From positions 1-56,235 of the forward strand of contig JAHQWK010000006.1 of NCBI GenBank assembly GCA_029856145.1: a stretch of 56,235 nt of DNA. The letters run 5' to 3'. The position numbers and the translations under genes were made by a program. Source of the stretch: Promethearchaeia archaeon. GTDB taxonomy: Archaea; Asgardarchaeota; Lokiarchaeia; Sigyniarchaeales; SOKP01. This document shows positions 33,824 to 42,634 of the stretch, piece by piece (position 1 is the stretch's first letter; each line of letters starts with the position of its first letter). The notes below the pieces were generated by a model that was not told where the DNA came from, made no database searches, and saw nothing but the letters and a program-made list of their open reading frames with translations.

Positions 33824-35425
33824 ATGTCTTATAAATTGGAAGATGTAAGTGGAATTGGAAAAGCAACGGCAGAAAGATTAAAAACAGCCAAAATTGATTC
33901 TGTTGAAAAGCTTGCTAACGCTAAACCAGAAGATTTATTAAAGCTAAAAATAAAGGGTGTTGGAAAAGCAACGGCCGAGAAATATATTGCAAATGCAAAA
34001 AAAATGCTAAAAGAAACAGAGATTCCAGAACAATCATCTGGTGAAGTAAAAGAAAAACCTGAAGAAAAATCTGATTCAAAACCTAAAGCAAAACCTAGAC
34101 CAAAGCCAGTTTCAAAAGCGGAGGTTAGTAAGCTAAAAGAATTGATAAAACAACAAGCGGAATGTAATATAGGGCTCGTAGGGCATGTAGATCATGGAAT
34201 TTATTGAAGGGCTCCTTCATAGAACATAAAGACAACCCTAGTAAAAACCCTAACAGGAGATTGGACAGATAGGCATTCGGAAGAGCAAGAAAGAGGAATT
34301 TCAATAAAATTAGGGTATTCTAATGCTACTATTTTATGTTGTCCAAATTGCGACGAGTATATAACATATTACCTAGCTGAACAAGCAAGGAAAAAAGGAG
34401 AAACTCGATTTTTATGCCCTCAATGTAAAGAACAGTTAGAATTTAGAAGAAATATTTCATTCGTCGATGCTCCTGGCCATGAAATCTTAATGGCAACAAT
34501 GTTAAGTGGAGCTTCATTGATGGATGGGGCATGTTTATTAATCGCTGCTGATGAGAAATGTCCTCAACCACAAACAAGAGAACATTTAGAAGCATTACAT
34601 ATTGCAGATATAGAAAACATAATTATACTACAAAATAAAATAGACGCAGTTTCACGAGAGCAGGTAAAGGAGAATTATCAACAAATTAAAGAATTTGTTA
34701 AAGGTACCATTGCTGAAAAAGCCCCCATTATACCAATTTCAGCAGTATTTGGCGCTAATATAGGTTTAGTTTTAAGAGCATTCGAAGAAATTATTCCTTC
34801 CCCTGTACTTAGTGAGGGAGATTTCCAATTTTTAATAGCTAGATCTTTTGATATTAATCGTCCAGGGAAAGAAATCAATAGCTTAAAAGGGGGCGTAATA
34901 GGTGGTTCAGTTTTAAAAGGGAACATCAATATTGGCGATCAAATTGAAATTCGACCGGGTTTAAGAGTTAAAGATAACTATATTCCTCTAAAATCCACTA
35001 TTGTAAGTATTAGTCAAGGAAACAATCTATTGGATAATGCTAAGCCGGGAGGGCTTATAGGTTTAGGAACAAAATTAGATCCCGCTTTAACCAAGGGTGA
35101 TCACTTGATAGGTCATTTGGTTGGAAAACCGGATACTTTACCCGATGTTTTGGATGAAGTAGAATTAAAAGTAAATCTTTTAGATAGAGTAATTGGCGTT
35201 GAACAAATGCTCCGAGTACATTCACTTAAGCATAATGAAAAATTATTATTAGTTGTAGGAACAGAAAAGACGGGAGGTACAGTAACAAAAATCTTAAAAA
35301 ATACTGTTATTCTAAAATTAAATCCTCCAATATGTCCTCCAGAAAAGTTTATCTACGCAATTTCGAGAATTATAAACAGACGTTATCGATTAATTGGATA
35401 TGGAGAGACAGTAAATCATAATTAA
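33824..35425 (+). CDS. eif2g: translation initiation factor aIF2 gamma, interrupted by a 30-nt insert and with an N-terminal HhH domain
   Basis: Two in-frame parts make one aIF2-gamma: 33824-34198 ends at GHVDHG, and 34229-35425 resumes with KTTLVKTL, completing the GTP-binding P-loop. Then come TDRHSEEQERGISIKLGY (switch I), a CPNC...CPQC zinc knuckle, DAPGHE, NKID, and domains II-III ending INRRYRLIGYG. Between them 30 bases hold in-frame TGA (34205) and TAG (34220). Without the insert the protein is about 523 residues, against about 410 usual. The extra N-terminus (1-68) is a double helix-hairpin-helix (SGIGKATAERL, KGVGKATAEKY) joined by a Lys/Pro linker. The factor delivers initiator tRNA and is essential, so an expressed gene with an intron is likelier than a pseudogene. 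Confidence 0.88.
34200..34229 (+). other. putative bulge-helix-bulge intron in aIF2 gamma
   Basis: Proposed fold: central helix A94-U27, U95-A26, G96-C25 with a G97/A24 mismatch (last two digits of 341xx and 342xx). Bulges are A98-A99/U00 and A28-A29/A30. The inner stem is U01-A23, U02-G22, then UGAAGG (05-10) with CCUUCA (14-19) around loop GCU. Only two outer pairs (U92-A32, C93-G31) are adjacent, which is weak. Cutting after 34199 and 34229 joins GGAA to AGACA, giving Gly-Lys-Thr. The boundary can slide by up to two bases with the same protein result. Translational bypass is the alternative. Confidence 0.5.
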
Positions 35426-35457
35426 AATCCTATTTCAATAACTTCTACTTTTAACCA

Positions 35458-35787
35458 TTATGAGGAATAAGAAATAAAGACTTCGCGTATTTTTCCCCTT
35501 ATTAGCGATAAGGATGGATCTACACCATGAAAAACTTTTTTTAAAGTTTGAATTACTTCTTTTTCATTATTGGGGTTGTTTGATTTTGTTAAACTTTGTT
35601 TAGTTTCATATAATATCAGAGTATCAGAAACTTTAGCAAGAAAATGAAGTATTATCTCAGCAATTACATTACTCGATAAATTGATATGATTTTTAACTTC
35701 TTTAATTTCATAAAAAATCTCATTCATTATTCTTTTTTCTAAAAAAGTAATAAAATCATCTATATTATCACAAAAGATAACAATCAA
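35458..35787 (-). CDS. hypothetical small helical protein
   Basis: A 109-residue protein, mostly helical and charged (DNIDDFITFLEKRIMNEIFYEIKEVKNHI, VIQTLKKVFHGVDPSLSLIRGKIREVF). No membrane segment, zinc site or known motif. It lies 5 bases downstream of the exported protein gene at 35793-37493 on the same strand, so the two are co-transcribed. Function unknown. Confidence 0.5.
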   Translation of the reverse strand: MIVIFCDNIDDFITFLEKRIMNEIFYEIKEVKNHINLSSNVIAEIILHFLAKVSDTLILYETKQSLTKSNNPNNEKEVIQTLKKVFHGVDPSLSLIRGKIREVFISYSS

Positions 35788-35792
35788 AGTAT

Positions 35793-37493
35793 TTATCGTA
35801 ATTTCTTATTTTTTAAATAAAATATTACTCCAAAGAATATAATAACTCCATTTATAAGACTAAATACAAATATCCAAAGGGGAAAATGAGGATAATTTGT
35901 ATAAATATAATTAATATTATTTACAGTACTAGCAGTTGACTCCTTTAAGAAAATTCTATTATAATAAACTCTAATTGTATAATTTCCATGAGGAACATTA
36001 TACAATATGATCTCTCCATGTTCATTAGTATTTCCCGGTGGGATCGGTTGAATACTATCATTAGATATATAAGTTCCATATTCAACACCATAATAAAATA
36101 CCTCTACTCTAGCACCAACTAAAGGCATTTTAATATTATCTGTAATAACAACTCTTAAAGTTTGATCCGAAATATATTTAATTATACAAGGACAAGTTTC
36201 TCCTGCAATTAAATAAGGTAGTTTTATTTTTATTCCCTCTCTTCCCGTTATTGAACTATTCAAATGAAAAGATTGAACATCTCTTTCAAATTGCGAAGAA
36301 CTTTTTAAAACTTGTTCAATAAAAAGAGTATCTTCATATATTGTTAAATTCATGAGGTAGATATGCCTTGGTCCAGCAATTAATGAGGGTAAATAGATTC
36401 TCTCACGAATATCTCCCATAGAGACAAGCCTATCTATAGCCCAAGTCTTTTCTACTGAATTAATGAATTTAAAAGTGAATAGAGATGTGAAATTTAATAA
36501 AACAACACTATTATTGGCTAAAAAATGATCTGATAATAAAATATCAATCGATTTATCTACATTTAAACGAACGCCAATATCAACAGAGATATCGTTTAAT
36601 AAAAGACTGTGTCCATACAGTCTATTTTTATCAGGTAAATTCATCGTTAATGCAACATCTATATTATCAACATCTACATTATTCTCTAGTATCGTTTCAC
36701 CGTATTTTTTTCCTAGCAAGTTAAACCCATAATTAAATTTTACAGTAAAGTTTTGTTTTATATTATTTATTAATAAGCCCTGGTTAGGGTATTGAGTTAT
36801 GCTCCAAGATTGAACACTTAAATCATATTCCCATATGAGATGCATTGTAAAATTAAAGACAGGACCTTTATGAAAATAGCTTTTATAATTGAATAATATA
36901 AATTTATTACTATCAAAAGTATAATCTGTTTCATCATTTAATTCAATAGTGTCAGTTCCATTATTAACATAAAATTCTAGTAATCTACTTGGTCTTAAAC
37001 GGGAAAGATAAATTAAATATCCTGCTTGTGGATTATTATACTCCACTTCTAAAGTTTCATTCAATTTTACAGTTATTATATTACTATCTGTTATGTTTTC
37101 ATTTAAGTTATCCTGGATTGCGGGGTCTATGGTTTCAACAAAATTGAAGTCTGTTCGAGAAATACTATATGCTCCTGAGTTAATATCTTCCCCAATTAGT
37201 GGATAAATAACATTGTGATTAAAAAAACCCATCTCTAATTTACTGAAATCTATATCGTTTACTGTTATATTTCCAAGAGAATATTTCTCCTCAGAAAGTA
37301 TGGGTGTAAAATCTTCTTGAGATATATCATTTAATGTTGGAGAGGGCTCATGATTTGATAAGCTAGAATTAAATGCTTCATTCCCAAATATTATCGGAAT
37401 TAAGAATAAAGATATAACCAAAATAATTAGATAACTCTTTATATAATAACTTTTACAATTCCGATTTTTATTAGGCATTTTAAATGTTTTCAT
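35793..37493 (-). CDS. exported beta-rich protein with C-terminal anchor
   Basis: A 566-residue protein with a basic start and signal helix (about 18-37; YLIILVISLFLIPIIFG). It has a long extracellular beta-rich region with many Asn/Thr and potential N-glycosylation sites. Near the C-terminus lies a CarboxypepD-regulatory/transthyretin-like domain (about 445-525; VVITDNIKMPLVGARVEVFYY, GEIILYNVPHGNYTIRVYY). A final transmembrane helix (about 538-559) is followed by KNKKLR. It is a type I surface protein, perhaps an adhesin or S-layer-associated component. The same signal-beta-anchor plan as the C25 protease at 31223 suggests shared processing. Confidence 0.65.
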   Translation of the reverse strand: MKTFKMPNKNRNCKSYYIKSYLIILVISLFLIPIIFGNEAFNSSLSNHEPSPTLNDISQEDFTPILSEEKYSLGNITVNDIDFSKLEMGFFNHNVIYPLIGEDINSGAYSISRTDFNFVETIDPAIQDNLNENITDSNIITVKLNETLEVEYNNPQAGYLIYLSRLRPSRLLEFYVNNGTDTIELNDETDYTFDSNKFILFNYKSYFHKGPVFNFTMHLIWEYDLSVQSWSITQYPNQGLLINNIKQNFTVKFNYGFNLLGKKYGETILENNVDVDNIDVALTMNLPDKNRLYGHSLLLNDISVDIGVRLNVDKSIDILLSDHFLANNSVVLLNFTSLFTFKFINSVEKTWAIDRLVSMGDIRERIYLPSLIAGPRHIYLMNLTIYEDTLFIEQVLKSSSQFERDVQSFHLNSSITGREGIKIKLPYLIAGETCPCIIKYISDQTLRVVITDNIKMPLVGARVEVFYYGVEYGTYISNDSIQPIPPGNTNEHGEIILYNVPHGNYTIRVYYNRIFLKESTASTVNNINYIYTNYPHFPLWIFVFSLINGVIIFFGVIFYLKNKKLR

Positions 37494-37709
37494 AGTAAAG
37501 TATTTAGAACAGAAAATTAAAATAAATTAAATAATTTTTCTATAGAATTTATAGCTTAACTATTTTGTGTCATAAACCAATATTAAATCGGAATATTTAT
37601 AATTCTAGAATTTATTTGGAATTTATTAGGTTTCAAAATAAGATAAGAATATTAAAATAATTCATTTTGAAAAATCGCTTTCTTTGGATTTTTATGTTAA
37701 ATCTCTAAG

Positions 37710-37717
37710 TATTTAAA
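37710..37717 (+). promoter_or_regulatory. TATA box of the DHH gene
   Basis: TATTTAAA begins 22 bases ahead of the ATG at 37732, a spacing that implies a leaderless transcript. Confidence 0.5.
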
Positions 37718-37731
37718 AAATAATGATTTAA

Positions 37732-39111
37732 ATGACCCATACGCCAGACAAAACTAAATTTCTAGAAGATTTCAATAGGGCTGTAGATGAGTTTATTGAT
37801 CGTTCCTTTGCTCATATCATAATCATTTCACATAACGATGCTGATGGAATAAGTTGCCTTCATATAATCCAGAACTTATTATATAAAATGAATATAAATT
37901 ATGATTATTTTATCTATAATAGATCGATTTCTTGGGAGAATTATCTACAAGGCATTCTCTCAAGTAGGCAAACCGACAAAAATGCTTTCATTTTTACGGA
38001 TGTGGGCTCTAATTTAAAAGAATTAATACCAATTATAAAGAATAGAAAAGAATTTTTTTTTATTCTTGATCACCATGAAGTAGAAGATGATATACAATTT
38101 GATGAGTTACCTGAAAATCTATTTTTCATTAATCCAACTATTTATGGGTTTGACGGTCTTGAACATATTGCGGGAGCCACTTTAACATACATGTTTGCAA
38201 AACAAGTAAAACCATCTATAATGAAACAAGGATGGTTAACGGTTATCGGTATTGCTGGAGATTCATTAAGACCGATGGATAGATTACAATCATTTAACCG
38301 AGAGGTGTATGAAGAACTGGTACATGAAGAACTCATTGAAGACAAAGAAGGCTTGATTTTATTTGGGAGTATGCATGAATCTGTAAAGAATGGTTTAAAA
38401 TACAGTATATTACCCTTTCTTAGTCGCTTTGGAGGAGAATCAGATCAGAAAATCAATTCGTTCTTAAATACACTACAAATTGATCCAAGAACAAAATTAG
38501 TTGATTTAAGTGAATCTGAAATCCAATTAATTCAAAATGAAGCCGATATTAACAGTTTTGGGCATTATTCATTATTACCTCATAAATTGGGATTATTAAA
38601 GTTTGCTTTTGAACACGCTCTTTTATTGAATATTTTATGTTTTAAGAATATTAGCGCGGCAATTTCAATAATTCAGTTAAAATCAATTACTCGTTATGCC
38701 AAAAATTTGTATTCTGAGTATATTGATAATCTTTCTCGGAATTTAAGAACTCTTTCAAATGAAATACCTCATTTTGAAACCAAAAAGGCAATATTTATAG
38801 AAGTAAAGGGAAAAATACCACCAAGCAACTGGTCAGATACAGCAAGTTTTAGTACTGTTAATGAACTATTTGACCCAAGTAAAATCCTGTTTTTAGGGGG
38901 CCTTGAGATAAAATCAGGCACAATCAAATTAAGTGTTCGATGCTCAAGAAAATATCTAGAAAAAAATAAGACAAATGGAATAAATAAAATTATATCAAAT
39001 ATAAAAAGAGAATTTGGAGGCGTAGGTGGAGGTCATAAATTAGCTGGAGGTATTAGATTGTCAAAACCCTCTTATAATCTCTTGAAAAACAGAATAGATG
39101 AATTTATTTAA
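37732..39111 (+). CDS. DHH/DHHA1 phosphoesterase (RecJ-like)
   Basis: A 459-residue protein with DHH-family motifs in order: IISHNDADGISC (motif I, about 31-42), TDVGS (motif II), LDHHEVED (motif III, the DHH), and the C-terminal DHHA1 glycine motif GGVGGGHKLAGG. All metal-binding Asp and His residues are present, so it should be an active manganese-dependent phosphoesterase. It is related to archaeal RecJ-like nucleases (GAN type) or oligonucleotide phosphodiesterases. Archaeal RecJ proteins take part in replication and repair, but this neighbourhood does not say which group it belongs to. DUF167 follows 25 bases later. Confidence 0.87.
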   Translation: MTHTPDKTKFLEDFNRAVDEFIDRSFAHIIIISHNDADGISCLHIIQNLLYKMNINYDYFIYNRSISWENYLQGILSSRQTDKNAFIFTDVGSNLKELIPIIKNRKEFFFILDHHEVEDDIQFDELPENLFFINPTIYGFDGLEHIAGATLTYMFAKQVKPSIMKQGWLTVIGIAGDSLRPMDRLQSFNREVYEELVHEELIEDKEGLILFGSMHESVKNGLKYSILPFLSRFGGESDQKINSFLNTLQIDPRTKLVDLSESEIQLIQNEADINSFGHYSLLPHKLGLLKFAFEHALLLNILCFKNISAAISIIQLKSITRYAKNLYSEYIDNLSRNLRTLSNEIPHFETKKAIFIEVKGKIPPSNWSDTASFSTVNELFDPSKILFLGGLEIKSGTIKLSVRCSRKYLEKNKTNGINKIISNIKREFGGVGGGHKLAGGIRLSKPSYNLLKNRIDEFI

Positions 39112-39136
39112 TTTATCAATGTAGTTTGTTATATAA

Positions 39137-39433
39137 ATGAAATTTCTAGAAAAACATTCAGATACGAATTTTATTATAAAATTGAATGTGAGAACTAACT
39201 GTAAAAGCCAAAAAGTTGTTAATAATGGCGATTTTTTAACGATTTTTCTAAAATCAAAGCCGATACAAAATAAGGCAAATAAAGAATTGATAAATTTAAT
39301 AAAAAAGAGATTGAATATTTCATCCAATCAAATTCAAATAATTTCTGGTTCAAAGAGACAGGATAAATTGATCAAACTTTACTTTTTAGAAAATATTAAA
39401 GAACAAGAAATAATAAGAAAACTAATCCTTTGA
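39137..39433 (+). CDS. DUF167 (YggU-family) protein
   Basis: A 98-residue protein with the DUF167 pattern: FIIKLNVRTNCKSQKVV, FLTIFLKSKPIQNKANKELINLIKKRLN, IQIISGSKRQDKLIKLYF. The N-K-A-N-K-x-L core and the final I-x-S-G strand are the signature of the family. Role unknown across all kingdoms. It lies 25 bases after the DHH gene, likely the same transcript. Confidence 0.85.
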   Translation: MKFLEKHSDTNFIIKLNVRTNCKSQKVVNNGDFLTIFLKSKPIQNKANKELINLIKKRLNISSNQIQIISGSKRQDKLIKLYFLENIKEQEIIRKLIL

Positions 39434-39434
39434 A

Positions 39435-39788
39435 TTAACTACCAATTTTTTTCATCTTCCCACACTTTAAACATATTATAAAATGGGTCATTCCTTCATC
39501 AGCACTACGTGTCTGTCTTGTTTCCAAATGTGCTTTATCGTATCCACATCGAGGACATTTAAAGTTTTTAATTGTACTTCTCAAATATTCTTCTTTCCAT
39601 TCCATAACATCAGTTAAATTCGTGACTTCATTCCTAATAGAATGCTCTATTTTAGTGGTAAGTTTATACGCCTCAGATTTTTCTTCTTTGAATGGTTTTG
39701 TTGCTCCACATTTACACTTGAATACCTTTTTCCCATCCAAGTTTGAGGGTAACATCATTCTTCCACCACATTCATCGCAGAATTCCAT
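39435..39788 (-). CDS. tfs: transcription cleavage factor TFS (TFIIS/RPC11-like)
   Basis: A 117-residue protein. The N-terminal ribbon MEFCDECGGRMMLPSNLDGKKVFKCKCG is RPB9-like. The C-terminal ribbon CPRCGYDKAHLETRQTRSADEGMTHFIICLKCGK has the acidic hairpin RSADEG, whose Asp-Glu reach into the polymerase active site to cut backtracked RNA. Length and order match archaeal TFS. The DE pair is intact, so it should be the active form rather than an inhibitory paralogue. It runs tail-to-tail with DUF167. Confidence 0.93.
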   Translation of the reverse strand: MEFCDECGGRMMLPSNLDGKKVFKCKCGATKPFKEEKSEAYKLTTKIEHSIRNEVTNLTDVMEWKEEYLRSTIKNFKCPRCGYDKAHLETRQTRSADEGMTHFIICLKCGKMKKIGS

Positions 39789-39870
39789 AAACTATTAACC
39801 TCAAATTGATATTAATAATATAGCTTTCTTAAAAATAGTAAATTATTCCTATCAAATAATTTTTTTGAAT

Positions 39871-40845
39871 TCAAAATCTTAAACCAAATAGCAAAGCACA
39901 AAAAATTACTCCAGAAATAAGATCAGCTGTGGTACCAGGATTTAATTTGCCCTTCTTTGCTTGGAGTTCATTATCTAATTCTATTGTTAATCTTAAACCT
40001 TTTTCAGAGGAAATACCTTCATATTCTAAAATATTTGATGCCATGTTTGAGATATATAAAGCCAAATCCAGTCCAGATTTTCTAATAACTAACGTATCTG
40101 GATTTAAAGATAAAAGTTTAAGGTAAGTATTGACTGTTGCTATATTTATATCCTTAAATTGATTAAAGGTCTTAACGAAATATGGTAATCCTTCATTTAA
40201 AATTAAATTAAATCCAGTAGAATATTCCAAACTTATCAAATCATATTCTTTTGAAAGGTCAAATATTTTTTTTAAATTTATTTTATCCTTATTTAATTCA
40301 TTAAAAGAATTTTCATCATTGATATCATATTTTTTAATCCTTCCTAAACCTCCCGGATTACATAATCTAATCGCTTGATATAGATTTATTGTATCATTAA
40401 CAGATGAGTTCTCAATTACTTTGTTTAGGAAAGTTTTTAAATCACTAATATTAGTTTGATGTTTTTTCATACAAATTATCGCTGCTACTGCGAGAGGTGC
40501 TAATATTAATATATGTCCTAACAAAACATTACCTCCATCTTGCCATCTTATCATTTCTTCAGCCGCCTTCTTAAAAAATTGTCCTAATTCAATTTTTTTG
40601 TAATCATCTTCATTCTCAAAAGATTTTTGGAGATTTGTTTCGCAAAAAACTCTAAAATTTGGCTGAATAGCAACAATTCCTGCCATAAAGTGTTCAAATC
40701 TAGTTTTTTTAAAATTTTGTGTACGGTGAACATTTCCAGGTTTAGGCCAACCTGCTACTTCTAAAAGGCTAGCTAAACTCAAGCATCTTAATAAATCATC
40801 TAAAGATTTAACAGAAATATTAAAATTAGTTTCTTCTAAAGACAC
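39871..40845 (-). CDS. CitG/MdcB-family triphosphoribosyl-dephospho-CoA synthase-like protein
   Basis: A 324-residue protein with CitG-family motifs: LLEVAGWPKPGNVHRTQNF near the start, QDGGNVLLGHILILAPLA in the middle, PGGLGRI, and LNPGTTADLISGVIF at the end. CitG makes triphosphoribosyl-dephospho-CoA, the precursor of the citrate- or malonate-lyase prosthetic group. No lyase gene is near. Archaea keep family members with no known lyase, so the true product here is open. Single gene ahead of eL22-like. Confidence 0.85.
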   Translation of the reverse strand: MSLEETNFNISVKSLDDLLRCLSLASLLEVAGWPKPGNVHRTQNFKKTRFEHFMAGIVAIQPNFRVFCETNLQKSFENEDDYKKIELGQFFKKAAEEMIRWQDGGNVLLGHILILAPLAVAAIICMKKHQTNISDLKTFLNKVIENSSVNDTINLYQAIRLCNPGGLGRIKKYDINDENSFNELNKDKINLKKIFDLSKEYDLISLEYSTGFNLILNEGLPYFVKTFNQFKDINIATVNTYLKLLSLNPDTLVIRKSGLDLALYISNMASNILEYEGISSEKGLRLTIELDNELQAKKGKLNPGTTADLISGVIFCALLFGLRF

Positions 40846-40893
40846 ATCTGAATATATTTTCTAAATTATATAACTATATTGTAAGGATAAGAT

Positions 40894-41199
40894 TTAATAA
40901 TAGCTTAATTCAACAATTTTCTTTTCTTTCACAGTATATCCTTCAGATTCAGAAGTTTTATATGAAATTGGTCTGAAATCATTGTGTAATCCGTTTTTAT
41001 AAAGAAATTTTTTAATCCTAAGTTTTAATGCTCTTTTAGATAATTTAATTGGCATTTCTACGTTTATATTATTTCCATTTCGGTCAAGGTTTATCTGGGG
41101 TAAGGCTTCAGATAAGAATCTAATTAAATCAAGAACATGTTGCTCACTTTTAAAGCTTAACTCCTTAACGTTGATTGTGAAAGATTTTATTTCACTCAT
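40894..41199 (-). CDS. rpl22e: ribosomal protein eL22-like
   Basis: A 101-residue protein. FTINVKELSFKSEQHVLDLIRFLSEAL, IEMPIKLSKRALKLRIKKFLYKNGLHNDFRPISYKTSESEGYTVKE matches eL22, whose core reads SKRYLKYLTKKYLKKNxLRDWLRVV ahead of a final beta strand. eL22 is found in eukaryotes and was reported for Lokiarchaeota, so it supports the Asgard assignment. Binding to 23S/28S rRNA near the exit tunnel is known for the eukaryotic protein. The match is by pattern; divergence is high. Confidence 0.72.
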   Translation of the reverse strand: MSEIKSFTINVKELSFKSEQHVLDLIRFLSEALPQINLDRNGNNINVEMPIKLSKRALKLRIKKFLYKNGLHNDFRPISYKTSESEGYTVKEKKIVELSYY

Positions 41200-41342
41200 A
41201 GTATCATCACTCTGTAATATAATTAAAAATATTATTAATTTTTTATGATTTTAATATCATAATTCATTATTTAAATTTCTTTTAAGGAAATTCTCATATA
41301 ACTAAATAAAATTAAAATTTATTAGATAATTGGTGAATTAAT

Positions 41343-42617
41343 TTGGTTGATTACATAAATTTGGACTACAAGCCAAGTGAAAATGATTTAATCGCAATGT
41401 ATTATGTACAGATTTCACCAGAATGTAGGAATTTGCAACATGCCTCTGAAGAAATCGCAAAAGAAAGTTCGATTGGTACATGGACTGAAATTTCAACATT
41501 ATCACCTGAAATAGCTGAAAGACTTAAACCTTCGACATTTTATATTGACCCAGAAAAAAATATAATAAAGATTGCCTATCCGAAGGAACTTTTTGAAGCA
41601 AATAATTTACCTCAAATTTTAAGTGCTATTGCGGGTAATATTTTTGGTATGAAAGTCTTAAAGAATTTAAGATTAATAGATATTAGTTTTCCAAAAGATA
41701 TTGTCAATGCCTATAAAGGTCCTAAATATGGAATTGAAGGCATTAGAGCATTAACAAAAGTGAAAGATAGGCCTCTTCTTGGTACTATTGTAAAACCGAA
41801 AGTAGGACTAACTGAAGTTGAGCATTCAAAAGTGTGCGGAGAAGCGTGGAGTGGCGGATTAGACATTGTTAAAGATGATGAAAATTTAACAAGTATGACC
41901 TTTAACAAGTTTGAGAAAAGGATAATAGAAACATTAAAAATTCGGGATAAAATTGAAAAGGAAACTGGAGAAAAGAAGTTCTATATGCCAAATATAACAG
42001 CACCTCTCAGTGTTATGAAAAAACGAGCTGATTTTGTATTAGAAAATGGTGGGGAATATGTAATGGTGGATATCGTAACAATTGGATTCTCAGCTTTACA
42101 GGAAATTCGAGATTATCTTGATGATAAAAATACTGTAATTCATGCTCATAGAGCTATGCACGCAGCTTTTACCAGAAGTAAAAAGCATGGTATGACAATG
42201 TTAGCACTAGCTAAATTAATGAGACTTCTTGGTATGGATCAACTTCATACTGGAACTGTTATAGGGAAAATGGAAGGTGGAAAACAAGAAGTTGTAGAAA
42301 TCAATAAGACTATCACAGAACAAAAAATTGAAGGAAATAATTTAACTACACTTGATCAAGATTGGTATGATATTAAACCAGTATTACCCGTTGCTTCTGG
42401 GGGTTTAAGTCCACTGCATATTCCCGAATTAATGGAAATATTGGGAAAAGATATGGTCTATCAATTTGGCGGAGGTTGTCATGGTCATCCTGATGGAACT
42501 GAAGCTGGGGCTCGTGCTATAAGACAATCAATTTCCTCTGTTTTAGAAGGTTATGACTTAAAAGAATATGCTAAAGACCATAAAGAATTAGCTAGAGCTC
42601 TTGAAAAATGGGGTTAA
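41343..42617 (+). CDS. rbcL: form III ribulose-1,5-bisphosphate carboxylase (RuBisCO)
   Basis: A 424-residue large-subunit-type RuBisCO. Catalytic residues are intact: SSIGTWTE, GNIFG (Asn), TIVKPKVGL (Lys), IVKDDEN (the carbamylated Lys with Asp and Glu), HAHRAMHAAF, LHTGTVIGKMEG (loop 6 Lys), VASGGL and FGGGCHGHP. So it is a true carboxylase rather than a RuBisCO-like protein. Form III enzymes work in AMP salvage, making 3-phosphoglycerate from ribulose-1,5-bisphosphate. Start TTG at 41343 with GGTGA at 41332-41336. The gene for the preceding step, R15P isomerase, converges on it 17 bases away. Confidence 0.93.
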   Translation: MVDYINLDYKPSENDLIAMYYVQISPECRNLQHASEEIAKESSIGTWTEISTLSPEIAERLKPSTFYIDPEKNIIKIAYPKELFEANNLPQILSAIAGNIFGMKVLKNLRLIDISFPKDIVNAYKGPKYGIEGIRALTKVKDRPLLGTIVKPKVGLTEVEHSKVCGEAWSGGLDIVKDDENLTSMTFNKFEKRIIETLKIRDKIEKETGEKKFYMPNITAPLSVMKKRADFVLENGGEYVMVDIVTIGFSALQEIRDYLDDKNTVIHAHRAMHAAFTRSKKHGMTMLALAKLMRLLGMDQLHTGTVIGKMEGGKQEVVEINKTITEQKIEGNNLTTLDQDWYDIKPVLPVASGGLSPLHIPELMEILGKDMVYQFGGGCHGHPDGTEAGARAIRQSISSVLEGYDLKEYAKDHKELARALEKWG

Positions 42618-42634
42618 ATGTACGTAATAAAATT

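Noticed and set aside
34190..34232. Translational bypass in aIF2 gamma in the style of T4 gene 60
   Set aside because: Take-off GGA has no matching landing codon (the last inserted codon is ATA), so splicing is preferred, though bypass is not excluded.
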